Notes under the pieces: generated by a model
Seen by the model: only the letters and a program-made list of their open reading frames with translations
Told to the model about the DNA's origin: nothing
Databases searched by the model: none
In this document: one piece after another, positions 50,866-59,584 of the stretch
Layout: each line of letters opens with the position of its first letter
Numbering within the stretch: the first letter of the stretch is position 1
Source: Pseudomonas campi
Lineage (GTDB): Bacteria > Pseudomonadota > Gammaproteobacteria > Pseudomonadales > Pseudomonadaceae
Assembly (NCBI RefSeq): GCF_013200955.2
Contig: NZ_CP053697.2
Span: 2,914,001-2,978,000, forward strand
Length of the DNA: 64,000 bases
Direction: 5' to 3'
Translations under genes and position numbers: made by a program

Positions 50866-51870
50866 ATGACCATCAAAGTTGGTATCAACGGCTTCGGCCG
50901 CATCGGACGCCTGGCCCTGCGCGCCGCCTGGGGCTGGCCGGAGCTGGAGTTCGTGCAGATCAACGACCCGGCCGGCGACGCCGCCACCCACGCCCACCTG
51001 CTGAATTTCGATTCGGTGCATGGACGCTGGCAGCATGAAGCGAGCAGCGCCGGCGACTGCGTGGTGATCGACGGCAAGTCGATCAAGGTCACGGCCAACA
51101 AGGCCATCGCCGACACCGACTGGAGCGGCTGCGACCTGGTGATCGAGGCCAGCGGCAAGATGAAGACCGTCGCAGTGCTGCAGGGCTACCTGGATCAGGG
51201 CGTGAAACGCGTGGTGGTCAGCGCCCCGGTGAAGGAGGCCGGCGCACTCAACGTGGTGATGGGGGTCAACCAGCAGCTGTTCGACCCGGCCGTGCACCGC
51301 ATCGTCACCGCCGCCTCCTGCACCACCAACTGCCTGGCGCCGGTGGTCAAGGTGATCCACGAAAAACTCGGCATCCGCCACGGCTCGATCACCACCATCC
51401 ACGACCTGACCAACACCCAGAGCATCCTCGACCAGCCGCACAAGGACCTGCGTCGCGCCCGCGCCTCGGGCATGAGCCTGATCCCCACCACCACCGGTTC
51501 GGCCACGGCGATTGCCGAGATCTTCCCCGAACTGCGCGGCAAGCTGAACGGCCACGCCGTACGCGTGCCACTGGCCAACGCCTCGCTGACCGACTGCGTA
51601 TTCGAGGTCGAGCGCGCCACCACGGCCGATGAGGTCAACGCCCTGCTCAAGGCTGCGGCTGACGGCCCGCTGGCTGGCATCCTCGGTTTTGAGGAACGCC
51701 CACTGGTGTCCATCGACTACCGCACCGACCCGCGCTCCTCGATCATCGATGCGCTGTCGACCTTGGTAGTCAACGGCACCCAGGTGAAGATCTATGCCTG
51801 GTACGACAACGAGTGGGGCTACGCCAACCGCACCGTGGAGCTGGCGCGGATGGTCGGGATAGCCGGCTAA
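50866..51870 (+). CDS. ArsJ-associated glyceraldehyde-3-phosphate dehydrogenase
   Basis: 334-residue dehydrogenase with an NAD-binding N-terminus ([17 protein letters not shown]), catalytic Cys152 in [13 protein letters not shown] and the C-terminal [11 protein letters not shown]. In ars operons with arsJ, this enzyme uses arsenate instead of phosphate and makes 1-arseno-3-phosphoglycerate, which ArsJ exports. Position between arsR and arsJ makes this more likely than a housekeeping glycolytic role. The gap of 258 bases to arsJ contains repeats. Confidence 0.9.
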   Translation: MTIKVGINGFGRIGRLALRAAWGWPELEFVQINDPAGDAATHAHLLNFDSVHGRWQHEASSAGDCVVIDGKSIKVTANKAIADTDWSGCDLVIEASGKMKTVAVLQGYLDQGVKRVVVSAPVKEAGALNVVMGVNQQLFDPAVHRIVTAASCTTNCLAPVVKVIHEKLGIRHGSITTIHDLTNTQSILDQPHKDLRRARASGMSLIPTTTGSATAIAEIFPELRGKLNGHAVRVPLANASLTDCVFEVERATTADEVNALLKAAADGPLAGILGFEERPLVSIDYRTDPRSSIIDALSTLVVNGTQVKIYAWYDNEWGYANRTVELARMVGIAG

Positions 51871-51872
51871 AC

Positions 51873-51934
51873 GTAGCCCGGATGCAATCCGGGACGTTGG
51901 GGGAAATGTCCACCCCGGATTACATCCGGGCTAC
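51873..51934. repeat. Inverted REP pair after the GAPDH gene
   Basis: GTAGCCCGGATGCAATCC at 51873 and an inverted unit ending CATCCGGGCTAC at 51934, the same family as at 25273 and 44964. It interrupts the presumed ars operon. Confidence 0.85.
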
Positions 51935-52100
51935 CCCTCTCCCCCGGCCCCTCTCCCGTGAACGGGAGAGGGGAGACAAGCCCACGCGGCATCCAGCCCA
52001 CACGAGCAACCCCCTCGCCCCTTTGGGGGAGACGACTGCAAGGATGCAGGAGGTAGGGCGGCGCAGGATGCCAAAGCCGAGGGTTGGGGAGAGGGGCCCA
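51935..52100. repeat. CT/GA-rich dispersed repeat
   Basis: Contains a hairpin CCTCTCCCGTGAACGGGAGAGG and a segment at 52073-52095 (AAAGCCGAGGGTTGGGGAGA...) that recurs inverted and identical over 23 bases at 62952-62974. No coding capacity. Confidence 0.7.
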
Positions 52101-52128
52101 GGCCCCGTATAACACTCAGGAAACACCC

Positions 52129-53355
52129 ATGCGCCCGCTCTCACAGCTATCGCCAGAAATCCGCCAGTACCTGCTGGTAACCGGCAACTACTGGGCCTTC
52201 ACCCTCACCGACGGCGCCCTGCGCATGCTGGTGGTGCTGCACTTCCACAGCCTCGGCTACTCGCCACTGCAGATCGCCGCGCTGTTCCTGTTTTACGAAA
52301 TCTTCGGCGTGGTCACCAATCTGCTCGGTGGCTACCTGGGCGCACGCCTGGGTCTGAATCGCACCATGAACCTCGGTCTCGGCCTGCAGGTCGCGGCGCT
52401 GTTGATGCTCACCGTACCGGCCGCCTGGCTGACAGTGCCCTGGGTGATGGGCGCGCAGGCGCTGTCGGGCATCGCCAAGGACCTCAACAAGATGAGCGCC
52501 AAGAGCTCGATCAAGCTGCTGGTACCCGATAGCCAGCAAGGCACCCTGTACAAGTGGGTGGCGATTCTCACCGGCTCGAAGAACGCGCTCAAGGGCGTCG
52601 GCTTCTTCCTCGGTGGCGCCCTGCTCGCCCTGCTCGGCTTCACTGGCGCAGTGCTGGGCATGGCCGCCGCGCTGGCGCTGATCTGGCTGGCCAGCCTGTG
52701 GCTGCTGCAGAAAGATCTGGGCAAGGCCAAAGCCAAACCCAAGTTCCGCGAGCTACTGTCCAAAAGCCGGGCAATCAACATCCTCTCGGCCGCCCGCTTG
52801 TTCTTGTTCGGCGCCCGCGATGTGTGGTTCGTGGTGGCCTTGCCGGTGTACCTGTCCAGCGTGTTCGGCTGGGACTTCTGGCTGGTCGGCGGTTTCCTCG
52901 CCTGCTGGGTGATCGGCTACGGCATCATCCAGTCGTTCGCCCCGGCGATTACCGGCAAGCGCAGCGGCCAGGTCCCGGACGGCCGCGCCGCCTTCATCTG
53001 GGCCGCACTGCTGGCCGGTCTGCCGGCAGCCATCGCCCTGGGCTTGCAAGCCGACGGATCGGAGCACTGGGTGCTGCTCGGCGGCTTGCTGCTGTTCGGC
53101 GTGCTGTTCGCGGTGAACTCCTCGCTGCACAGCTACCTGATCGTCAGCTATGCCAAGGAAGACGGCGTGTCGCTGGACGTGGGCTTCTACTACATGTCCA
53201 ACGCCCTCGGCCGGCTGCTAGGCACCCTGCTCTCCGGCTGGGTCTACCAGGTTTATGGATTGGCAGCGTGCCTATGGATTTCCTCGGCCTTCGTGCTGGC
53301 GGCGGCGCTGATCTCTCTGGGTCTGCCCAGGCATGCCAAGGGGCTGGCACGCTAG
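52129..53355 (+). CDS. arsJ: Organoarsenical efflux permease ArsJ
   Basis: 408-residue major-facilitator transporter with about 12 helices. The segments VTGNYWAFTLTDGALRMLVV at the N-terminus and ALSGIAKDLNKMSAKSSIK are typical of ArsJ. It exports 1-arseno-3-phosphoglycerate made by the adjacent GAPDH, so the pair confers arsenate resistance without reduction. The ribosome site is weak (CAGG). A short AAACTGC/GCAGTTT hairpin follows the stop at 53394-53410 and may terminate transcription. Confidence 0.93.
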   Translation: MRPLSQLSPEIRQYLLVTGNYWAFTLTDGALRMLVVLHFHSLGYSPLQIAALFLFYEIFGVVTNLLGGYLGARLGLNRTMNLGLGLQVAALLMLTVPAAWLTVPWVMGAQALSGIAKDLNKMSAKSSIKLLVPDSQQGTLYKWVAILTGSKNALKGVGFFLGGALLALLGFTGAVLGMAAALALIWLASLWLLQKDLGKAKAKPKFRELLSKSRAINILSAARLFLFGARDVWFVVALPVYLSSVFGWDFWLVGGFLACWVIGYGIIQSFAPAITGKRSGQVPDGRAAFIWAALLAGLPAAIALGLQADGSEHWVLLGGLLLFGVLFAVNSSLHSYLIVSYAKEDGVSLDVGFYYMSNALGRLLGTLLSGWVYQVYGLAACLWISSAFVLAAALISLGLPRHAKGLAR

Positions 53356-53500
53356 GACGCTCGCACAGTCTCCGGTGCCAGGCTCATCGGCGGAAACTGC
53401 TGCGCAGTTTTCCCCTCTGTGAGGACTTGAGTCCTGGCGCAGGGTGACCCCAAGCGAGTTAAGGCCACGTAGCACCCGCCACGTGGTGCCATTCCCGCTT

Positions 53501-53743
53501 TCAAAAAATGATGGAAAGCGCGATTAACGGCACCAGGTTGAAGAGAACAACCCCGATTTTGTACACGGTAACGCCCCCATAGTTCAGGGCATCAAAACTC
53601 TCTACGGACAATTTGAACCACCGGGTATGCATGCGATACACCCAATCATGGGCAAACACGAATACACCAAACCACAGGAAGAGCACCCCGTAGTTGATGA
53701 TGGAGCTCCAGATCAGGAACGCCTTCAGTTCGCTTACCATCAT
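53501..53743 (-). CDS. DUF6868-like small membrane protein
   Basis: 80 residues with two hydrophobic helices (SIINYGVLFLWFGVFVFAHD and VYKIGVVLFNLVPLIALSII) and a loop YRMHTRWFKLSVESFDALNYG, matching the DUF6868 pattern as I remember it. AAGGAG precedes the ATG at 53743. AT content is higher than in neighbours. Function unknown. A REP-like 16-mer shared with 25349 lies just upstream. Confidence 0.7.
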   Translation of the reverse strand: MMVSELKAFLIWSSIINYGVLFLWFGVFVFAHDWVYRMHTRWFKLSVESFDALNYGGVTVYKIGVVLFNLVPLIALSIIF

Positions 53744-53764
53744 GGCAACACTCCTTATGGCAAC

Positions 53765-53780
53765 TAACGCTTTGCTTATC
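53765..53780 (-). repeat. Repeat GATAAGCAAAGCGTTA, second copy
   Basis: Identical to 25349-25364, on the other strand, again just upstream of a small membrane protein gene. A CCGCC/GGCGG hairpin adjoins it. Confidence 0.6.
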
Positions 53781-53827
53781 CGCCATTAGGCGGCACGGCG
53801 CGAACCCGAGCGAGACGTGGAACAGGC

Positions 53828-54139
53828 TCAGTCCAGACCGGCAGCCTTGAGGCGCCCCTTGAGCCGTGCCACTTCCTCGATCAGGTCGGTGACCAGGGCG
53901 GCCAGTTCGGGGTTGGCGTCGAAGTCGCGCTCCAGCGCTACCAGGCGCCGGGCGCGAGCCAACTCGGCACTGCTGAAGCGCCAGTCGGCCGGCTGTTGCC
54001 GATTCAATGCGCCGAGCAGGCCGGCCTCAACCCGTTCGACTATCCATACCGATTCGACGGCGCAGGCGCGGGCCAGTTCGTCGAGGTCCAGAGTGACTTC
54101 ATCCACGACAATGCTGGTGATGATCTCGATCGATGGCAT
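53828..54139 (-). CDS. cbpM: Chaperone modulator CbpM
   Basis: 103-residue MerR-like helical protein that binds and inhibits CbpA. It begins with LDLDELARACAVESVWIVER and has a C-terminal helical part LVTDLIEEVARLKGRLKAAG. Three bases separate it from the cbpA stop, and the two are encoded together as in other proteobacteria. Confidence 0.9.
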   Translation of the reverse strand: MPSIEIITSIVVDEVTLDLDELARACAVESVWIVERVEAGLLGALNRQQPADWRFSSAELARARRLVALERDFDANPELAALVTDLIEEVARLKGRLKAAGLD

Positions 54140-54142
54140 GGC

Positions 54143-55087
54143 TCACACCCCCATGGTCTGGCGCGGGTTAAAGGGCAGCTCCTGGGCCATCATGGCGTAG
54201 AGCTGGCGGGCCTTTTCCGTATCCGCAGGTGGCAGGACGACTTCCAGCAGCAGGTACAAATCACCCGCCGGCTCGCCAGGAATGCCACGGCCCTTGAGGC
54301 GCAGCTTGCGCCCCGTCTGCGAATGGGCGGGAATCTTCACCTGCACCTTGCCGGACGGCGTCGGCGCCTCGATGCTCGCGCCCAACGCCGCTTCCCAGGG
54401 CGTGACCGGCAGGGTCTCGTAGACATCGCGGCCGTCCACCCGGTAATGCGGATCCGTCTGGAAATGCACCTCCAAGTACAGATCCCCGGCCGGCCCACCG
54501 CCGAACCCCGGGCTACCCTGGCCGGTCAGGCGAATCTGCTGGCCTTCACGAATGCCCTTGGGAATCTGCACGTTGAGGCTGTGCTCCTGCATGCTCACCC
54601 GGCCCTGGGCATCGGCGCGCGCTTGGCGCAGGCTGATGGTGCGCGTCGCCCCCGCATAGGCATCGCGCAGTTCGATGACAATCTTGGCGTGGTGGTCCTC
54701 GCCGCGCATCGACTGCGCCCAGCCCTGGTGGTGGCGACCACGGCCGGCCTGACCGAACAGGTTGGCGAAGAAGTCGCTGTATTCGCCCAGATCCGCAGCA
54801 GAGAAATCGCCTCCGGAAAACTCGAAGCCGTTGTCCCACCCCGGTGGCGGCTGGAACTCCTGGCCGTCCTGGTAACGCCCGCCGAGCTGGTCGTAGGCGG
54901 CGCGCTTTTCCACGTCGCCGAGCACCGCATAGGCCTCGTTGACCTCCTTCATGCGCACTTCGGCGTCGGCCTCCTTGCTCACGTCGGGGTGATACTTGCG
55001 CGCCAGCTTGCGATAGGCCTTCTTGATCGCGTCGGCATCCGCGGCCTTGTCGACGCCGAGAATCTGGTAGTAATCCTTGAACTCCAC
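54143..55087 (-). CDS. cbpA: DnaJ-type co-chaperone CbpA
   Basis: 314-residue class B J-domain protein. J domain (1-70) with HPD in LARKYHPDVSKE, a Gly/Phe-rich linker (GFEFSGGDFSAADLG), and two C-terminal substrate-binding beta domains (LNVQIPKGIREGQQIRLTGQ, KLRLKGRGIPG). No zinc fingers, which separates it from DnaJ. It works with DnaK; CbpM modulates it. Confidence 0.94.
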   Translation of the reverse strand: MEFKDYYQILGVDKAADADAIKKAYRKLARKYHPDVSKEADAEVRMKEVNEAYAVLGDVEKRAAYDQLGGRYQDGQEFQPPPGWDNGFEFSGGDFSAADLGEYSDFFANLFGQAGRGRHHQGWAQSMRGEDHHAKIVIELRDAYAGATRTISLRQARADAQGRVSMQEHSLNVQIPKGIREGQQIRLTGQGSPGFGGGPAGDLYLEVHFQTDPHYRVDGRDVYETLPVTPWEAALGASIEAPTPSGKVQVKIPAHSQTGRKLRLKGRGIPGEPAGDLYLLLEVVLPPADTEKARQLYAMMAQELPFNPRQTMGV

Positions 55088-55193
55088 GAGCCGGACTCCC
55101 TTGCGATGGCGTGAATGCAGGCCGTTGAGCCTGCGCTTCTGCTAACGAGTATGGCTGGCCACGGCAGCGCTGCCGTGCGAGCCGACCCGAGGC

Positions 55194-55430
55194 TCAGTCG
55201 GCACGCAGCAACTCGGCGACCTCGGCCGCCGTGAGCACCTTGCCCACCGATACCACCTGGTCGTCGATGGCCAGCGCCGGGGTCGACATCACCCCATGGG
55301 CGGCGATCTCGGCGAAGTCGGTGATCTTCACCACCTGCGCCGTCAGCCCCAGGTTGTGCAGGGCCTGCTGGGTGTTTTCGGTCAGGCTGATGCACTTTTT
55401 GCAGCCGGAACCGAGAATCTTGATGATCAT
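55194..55430 (-). CDS. Thioredoxin-like redox-active protein (TIGR00412 family)
   Basis: 78 residues beginning MIIKILGSGCKKC, with the CxxC in a thioredoxin fold and GVMSTPALAIDDQVV containing the cis-Pro. AAGGAG lies seven bases before the ATG at 55430; a GTG two codons upstream is less well placed. It is 18 bases from the permease gene and probably co-transcribed. Such pairs of mini-thioredoxin and ArsP-type permease are common, which suggests a thiol-dependent step in metal or metalloid handling. Confidence 0.88.
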   Translation of the reverse strand: MIIKILGSGCKKCISLTENTQQALHNLGLTAQVVKITDFAEIAAHGVMSTPALAIDDQVVSVGKVLTAAEVAELLRAD

Positions 55431-55448
55431 GCACACACTCCTTGCGGG

Positions 55449-56453
55449 TCAGATAAGCAGGTAGGCAAAGCGGTTGAACAGCACGCCGATCAGCATGATG
55501 CCGACCAGCACGATGCTGAAGAACAGCGCCAGCAGCGGGCCCTTCACCACCTTCTTGAGCATGATCAGCGACGGCAACGACAGGGCCGTAACCGCCATCA
55601 TGAAGGCCAGCGCGGTGCCCAGGCCGACGCCCTTGGCCACCAGCGCTTCGGCAATCGGCAGGGTGCCGAAGATGTCGGCATACATGGGCACACCCACCAG
55701 GGTGGCCAGCGGCACCGCCCACCAGCGGTCCTCGCCGAGCAGTGCCAGCACCATGTCCTGGGGAATCCAGTTGTGGATCGCCGCGCCGATGCCCACGCCG
55801 ATCAGCACATACAGCCAGACCCGGCCGAACACCTCGCGCACCTGCTCCCAGCTGAACTGCAGGCGGTCGCGGCGGCTCAGCTGGCTGGCCGGCAGATCGA
55901 GCACCTTGTTGTGCATGACGAAGGCCTCGACATGGCGCTCCATGCGTGCGCGGCCAATCAGGCTGCCACCGAGCACCGCCAGGACGATGCCCAGCAGCAC
56001 ATAGGCCAGGGCGATCGACCAATTGAAGATGCTCGCCAGCAGGATCACCGAGGCCAGGTCCACCAGCGGCGAAGAAATCAGAAAAGCGAAGGTCACTCCC
56101 AGCGGCAGCCCGGAACTGGTGAAGCCGATGAACAGCGGGATCGACGAACAGGAACAGAACGGCGTGACAGTGCCGAGCAGCGCCCCCATCAGGTTGGCGC
56201 GCACCCCGCGCAGGCCGCCGAGGATGCGCCGCGTGCGCTCTGGCGGAAAGTAGCTCTGCACCCAGGAAATACTGAAGATCAGCACCCCGAGCAGGATGAA
56301 GATCTTGATCACGTCATAGATGAAGAAATGCACGCTGGCGCCGACGCGGCTGGCGGTATCCAGGCCCAGGCCCTCCTCCAGCAACAGGCGCACCAGAGCG
56401 GCCAGCCAGTCCATGCGCAGCAGCTGGGCGTTGAGCCAGGCGAAGAGTTCCAT
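55449..56453 (-). CDS. DUF318/ArsP-family permease
   Basis: 334-residue inner-membrane permease with about eight helices in two repeats. The conserved segment TPFCSCSSIPLFIGFTSSG and the second-half VGVPMYADIFGTLPIAEALV are characteristic. Members include ArsP, which exports trivalent methylarsenicals, and uncharacterised permeases paired with thioredoxin-like proteins. Position near arsR/arsJ supports a metalloid role, but the strand differs and other genes intervene. The ATG at 56453 has GGAG upstream; the longer frame to 56687 reads through other sequence and is rejected. Confidence 0.85.
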   Translation of the reverse strand: MELFAWLNAQLLRMDWLAALVRLLLEEGLGLDTASRVGASVHFFIYDVIKIFILLGVLIFSISWVQSYFPPERTRRILGGLRGVRANLMGALLGTVTPFCSCSSIPLFIGFTSSGLPLGVTFAFLISSPLVDLASVILLASIFNWSIALAYVLLGIVLAVLGGSLIGRARMERHVEAFVMHNKVLDLPASQLSRRDRLQFSWEQVREVFGRVWLYVLIGVGIGAAIHNWIPQDMVLALLGEDRWWAVPLATLVGVPMYADIFGTLPIAEALVAKGVGLGTALAFMMAVTALSLPSLIMLKKVVKGPLLALFFSIVLVGIMLIGVLFNRFAYLLI

Positions 56454-56455
56454 GC

Positions 56456-56533
56456 TCACTGCACTCCATGCCGGACGCCCAGCGCCGCCTGGCCACCGCC
56501 GACTATCACCACATCCACCTGGCTCTCCGTCAT
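56456..56533 (-). pseudogene. Truncated N-terminus of an FAD/NAD(P)-binding monooxygenase
   Basis: Minus-strand codons from the ATG at 56533 give MTESQVDVVIVGGGQAAL, a classic dinucleotide-binding start (VVIVGGGQAA), then a few unrelated residues and a TGA at 56456, after 25 codons. An AAGG ribosome site precedes it. The rest of the gene is missing, and the permease starts three bases further on. ArsO-type flavoprotein monooxygenases of ars operons begin in this way, but the fragment is too short to assign. Confidence 0.65.
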
Positions 56534-56799
56534 TGCGTCGCCATGCCTTGCTGGTTGAGATGGGCCCGAGCATAGTCAATCGACGCAGGGCAACAGCTGA
56601 TCTGCAGCAAGCTTGTTGCGTCAGCGGACACAGACAGCTTCGCGTCCCTGCGCGCACCAACTCAAGGCATACGCCCCATTTCTGCACACGCCGCGAACCG
56701 ATAACCAGGGCTCACGCCGCGTCTGAGAACTCCGCCCAGCCACTGGCAAAGCCCGTGCGCAGAGGGCTGAGGCCTCATGAACAGGGCCTTTGGCAAACC

Positions 56800-56816
56800 T
56801 GGCACAAGCGCTGCAT
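56800..56816 (+). promoter_or_regulatory. Sigma-54-like promoter of nirBD
   Basis: TGGCACAAGCGCTGCA keeps the invariant GG and GC separated by ten bases (801-802 and 813-814) and has one mismatch to TTGC. Transcription would start near 56826, immediately before the leader hairpins. NtrC dependence is expected from the pathway. I did not find a clear NtrC pair upstream. Confidence 0.6.
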
Positions 56817-56828
56817 AGCTCAGGCAAA

Positions 56829-56875
56829 CCCGGCGCACACAAGCGGCCGGGCCACCCAGCGATCAACGGTGATCG
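56829..56875 (+). promoter_or_regulatory. ANTAR-type tandem hairpins in the nirB leader
   Basis: Hairpin P1 (56829-56851) has stem CCCGG plus CGC and a six-base loop ACACAA. Hairpin P2 (56860-56875) has stem CGATC/GATCG and loop AACGGT. ANTAR regulators such as NasT bind pairs of hairpins with six-base loops having A at position 1 and G at position 4: P2 fits fully, P1 lacks the G. They are eight bases apart and upstream of a terminator. Confidence 0.6.
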
Positions 56876-56951
56876 ACGGCCTAACGGCCTTGGGTGTGGC
56901 GGTGAGCGAGGCACAGCAGCCTGGTTATCCATCGCGAATGAACAGGCAAAG

Positions 56952-56986
56952 GCGCCTGAAACCGCAAGGTTTCAGGCGCTTTTTTT
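56952..56986 (+). terminator. Intrinsic terminator (attenuator) in the nirB leader
   Basis: A perfect 12-base stem GCGCCTGAAACC with its complement (56952-56963, 56968-56979), a GCAA loop and seven T. It sits 43 bases before the nirB ATG with no complete gene upstream on this strand, so it must act on the nirB leader itself. Confidence 0.9.
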
Positions 56987-57028
56987 ATTGCCGCAGAAAA
57001 ACCTGATGAGCTTCGGCCGGGAAATGCC

Positions 57029-59584
57029 ATGAACAGCACAGATACCTCCACTGACCAGCAGCGGCTGATCATCATCGGCAACGGCATGGTCGGCCATCAT
57101 TGCGTCGAGCAGCTGATCGATCGCGGCGCGCTGGCGCAGTACCGCGTGCATGTGTTCAGCGAAGAGCCGCTGCGCGCCTATGACCGCGTGCACCTCTCCG
57201 AGTATTTCACCGGCCGTGATGCCGAATCCCTGGCCCTCAGCGGTGCCGAGCTGTACCAGACGCCGGGCGTGACCCTGCACCTGGGCGTGCCGGTGCTGGA
57301 GATCGATCGCGAGCGCCGCGAAGTGATCACCGCCGAAGGCAGCTTCCCCTACGACCAGCTGGTACTGGCCAGCGGCTCCTACCCCTTCGTGCCGCCTATT
57401 GAAGGCGCCGAGGGCGATTCGCGCCTGGTCTACCGCACCCTGGCCGACCTCGACACCATCCAGGCCGCCGCCAAGAGCGCGCGCCGTGGCGTAGTGGTCG
57501 GTGGTGGCCTGCTCGGCCTGGAAGCGGCCAACGCGCTGAAGTCCCTGGGCCTGGAAGCCCATGTGGTGGAATTCGCCCCGCGCCTGATGCCGGTGCAGCT
57601 GGACGACCACGGCGGCCTGGCGCTGAAGGCGCAGATCGAAGCCCTGGGCGTCAGCGTGCACCTGTCGCGCGGCACCCAGTCGATCACGCCCGGCAGCGAG
57701 TACCGCTACCGGATGAACTTCGCCGGTGACGAATTCCTGGAAACCGACCTGATCGTGTTCTCCGCCGGCATTCGCCCGCAGGACGCCATCGCCAAGCAGT
57801 GCGGCCTGGAACTCGGCCCGCGCGGCGGTGTGGCCATCGACAGCCAGTGCCGCACCAGTGACCCGGCGATCTACGCCATCGGCGAGTGCGCGGCGTGGAA
57901 CGGCGGTATCTTCGGCCTGGTCGCGCCGGGCTACCAGATGGCCCGCAGCGTCGCCACCCAGCTGTGTGGCGAGGACAGCGAGCCGTTCATGGGCGCGGAC
58001 ATGTCGACCAAGCTCAAACTGCTCGGCGTCGACGTCGGCTCCATCGGCGATGCCCACGGCGCCACCGCCGGTTCGCGCAGCTACCGCTTCATCGACGAAG
58101 CCAACGCCAGCTACCGCCGCCTGGTGGTATCGGCTGACGGCAAGCAGGCCATCGGCGCCGTGCTGGTCGGCGACAACAGCTACTACGACACCCTGCTGCA
58201 GTACGTGCAGAACGGCATCAAGCTGCCGGCCGACCCGTCCTGCCTGATCCTGCCGCAAGGCGAAGGCGCCCCGGCGCTGGGCGCCGACGCCCTGCCGGAC
58301 ACCGCCACCATCTGTTCCTGCCACAACGTCAGCAAGGGCGCGATCTGCTCGGCGATCGACGCCGGCTGCGGAGACCTGGCCGGGCTCAAGGCCTGCACCA
58401 AGGCCGCCACTGGCTGCGGCGGCTGCTCGGCACTGCTCAAGCAGGTGTTCGAGCATGAGCTGACCGCCCGCGGCGTGGTGGTGGACAAGAGCCTCTGTGA
58501 GCACTTCGCCTACACCCGCCAGGAGCTGTACGGCATCGTCCGCGTCGAAGGCATCGAGAGCTTCGAGGCGCTGCTGGCCAAGCACGGCCGCGGCCATGTC
58601 GGTTGCGATATCTGCAAGCCGGCGGTGGGCTCGATCCTCGCCTCCTGCTGGAACCGCTCGATCACCGATCCGGCGCTGGTGCCGCTGCAGGACACCAACG
58701 ACACCTTTATGGCCAACATGCAGAAGAACGGCACCTACTCGGTGGTGCCGCGTATTCCCGGTGGCGAAATCACCCCGGACGGCCTGCTGGCCATCGGCGC
58801 GGTGGCGAAGAAATACGACCTCTACACCAAGATCACCGGCGGCCAGCGCATCGACCTGTTCGGCGCGCAGCTGCACGAACTGCCGGACATCTGGGCCGAA
58901 CTGATCGCCGCCGGCTTCGAAACCGGCCACGCCTACGGCAAGTCGCTGCGCACGGTGAAGTCCTGCGTGGGCAGCACCTGGTGCCGCTACGGCGTGCAGG
59001 ACAGCGTGGCCATGGCGCTGCTGCTGGAGGACCGCTACAAGGGCCTGCGCTCGCCGCACAAGATCAAATTCGCCGTCTCCGGCTGCACCCGCGAATGCGC
59101 CGAGGCGCAGAGCAAGGACGTTGGCGTGATCGCCACCGAGAATGGCTGGAACCTCTATGTGGCCGGCAACGGCGGCATGCGTCCTCGCCATGCCGAGCTG
59201 TTCGCCACCGATCTGGATGACGCCACCCTGATCCGCTACATCGACCGTTTCCTGATGTTCTACGTGCGCACCGCCGACCGTCTGCAACGCACCTCGGTGT
59301 GGCGCGAGTCGCTGGAAGGCGGCCTGGATTACCTGAAGGAAGTGATCATCGACGACAGCCTGAATCTCGCCGCCGAACTGGAAGCACAGATGCAGCTGGT
59401 GATCGACCGCTACGAGTGCGAATGGGCCAATGCCCTGAAAGACCCGGAGAAGCTCAAGCGCTTCCGCACCTTCGTCAACCAGCAAGGCGGCGACCCGGAT
59501 ATCCAGTTCGTCGAGGAGCGTGGCCAGCGTCGCCCGATCAGCGCCGCCGAACTGCAACTTATTCCAGCCGAGGAGGTGGTCTGA
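57029..59584 (+). CDS. nirB: Assimilatory nitrite reductase large subunit NirB
   Basis: 851-residue cytoplasmic NAD(P)H nitrite reductase making ammonium. FAD/NAD domains come first (IIIGNGMVGHHCVEQL, VVGGGLLGLEAANAL). A BFD-like [2Fe-2S] site follows with Cys429, Cys431, Cys463 and Cys466. The siroheme/4Fe-4S site has Cys646 and Cys652 (SCVGSTWC) and Cys686 and Cys690 (SGCTRECAEAQ). The stop overlaps the nirD start. Expression appears to be controlled by a sigma-54-like promoter and a NasT-type attenuator upstream. Confidence 0.96.
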   Translation: MNSTDTSTDQQRLIIIGNGMVGHHCVEQLIDRGALAQYRVHVFSEEPLRAYDRVHLSEYFTGRDAESLALSGAELYQTPGVTLHLGVPVLEIDRERREVITAEGSFPYDQLVLASGSYPFVPPIEGAEGDSRLVYRTLADLDTIQAAAKSARRGVVVGGGLLGLEAANALKSLGLEAHVVEFAPRLMPVQLDDHGGLALKAQIEALGVSVHLSRGTQSITPGSEYRYRMNFAGDEFLETDLIVFSAGIRPQDAIAKQCGLELGPRGGVAIDSQCRTSDPAIYAIGECAAWNGGIFGLVAPGYQMARSVATQLCGEDSEPFMGADMSTKLKLLGVDVGSIGDAHGATAGSRSYRFIDEANASYRRLVVSADGKQAIGAVLVGDNSYYDTLLQYVQNGIKLPADPSCLILPQGEGAPALGADALPDTATICSCHNVSKGAICSAIDAGCGDLAGLKACTKAATGCGGCSALLKQVFEHELTARGVVVDKSLCEHFAYTRQELYGIVRVEGIESFEALLAKHGRGHVGCDICKPAVGSILASCWNRSITDPALVPLQDTNDTFMANMQKNGTYSVVPRIPGGEITPDGLLAIGAVAKKYDLYTKITGGQRIDLFGAQLHELPDIWAELIAAGFETGHAYGKSLRTVKSCVGSTWCRYGVQDSVAMALLLEDRYKGLRSPHKIKFAVSGCTRECAEAQSKDVGVIATENGWNLYVAGNGGMRPRHAELFATDLDDATLIRYIDRFLMFYVRTADRLQRTSVWRESLEGGLDYLKEVIIDDSLNLAAELEAQMQLVIDRYECEWANALKDPEKLKRFRTFVNQQGGDPDIQFVEERGQRRPISAAELQLIPAEEVV

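Noticed and set aside
53356..53500. Strong terminator after arsJ
   Set aside because: The AAACTGC hairpin has a short stem and only TTTT before C residues; mentioned in the arsJ entry but not listed as a terminator.
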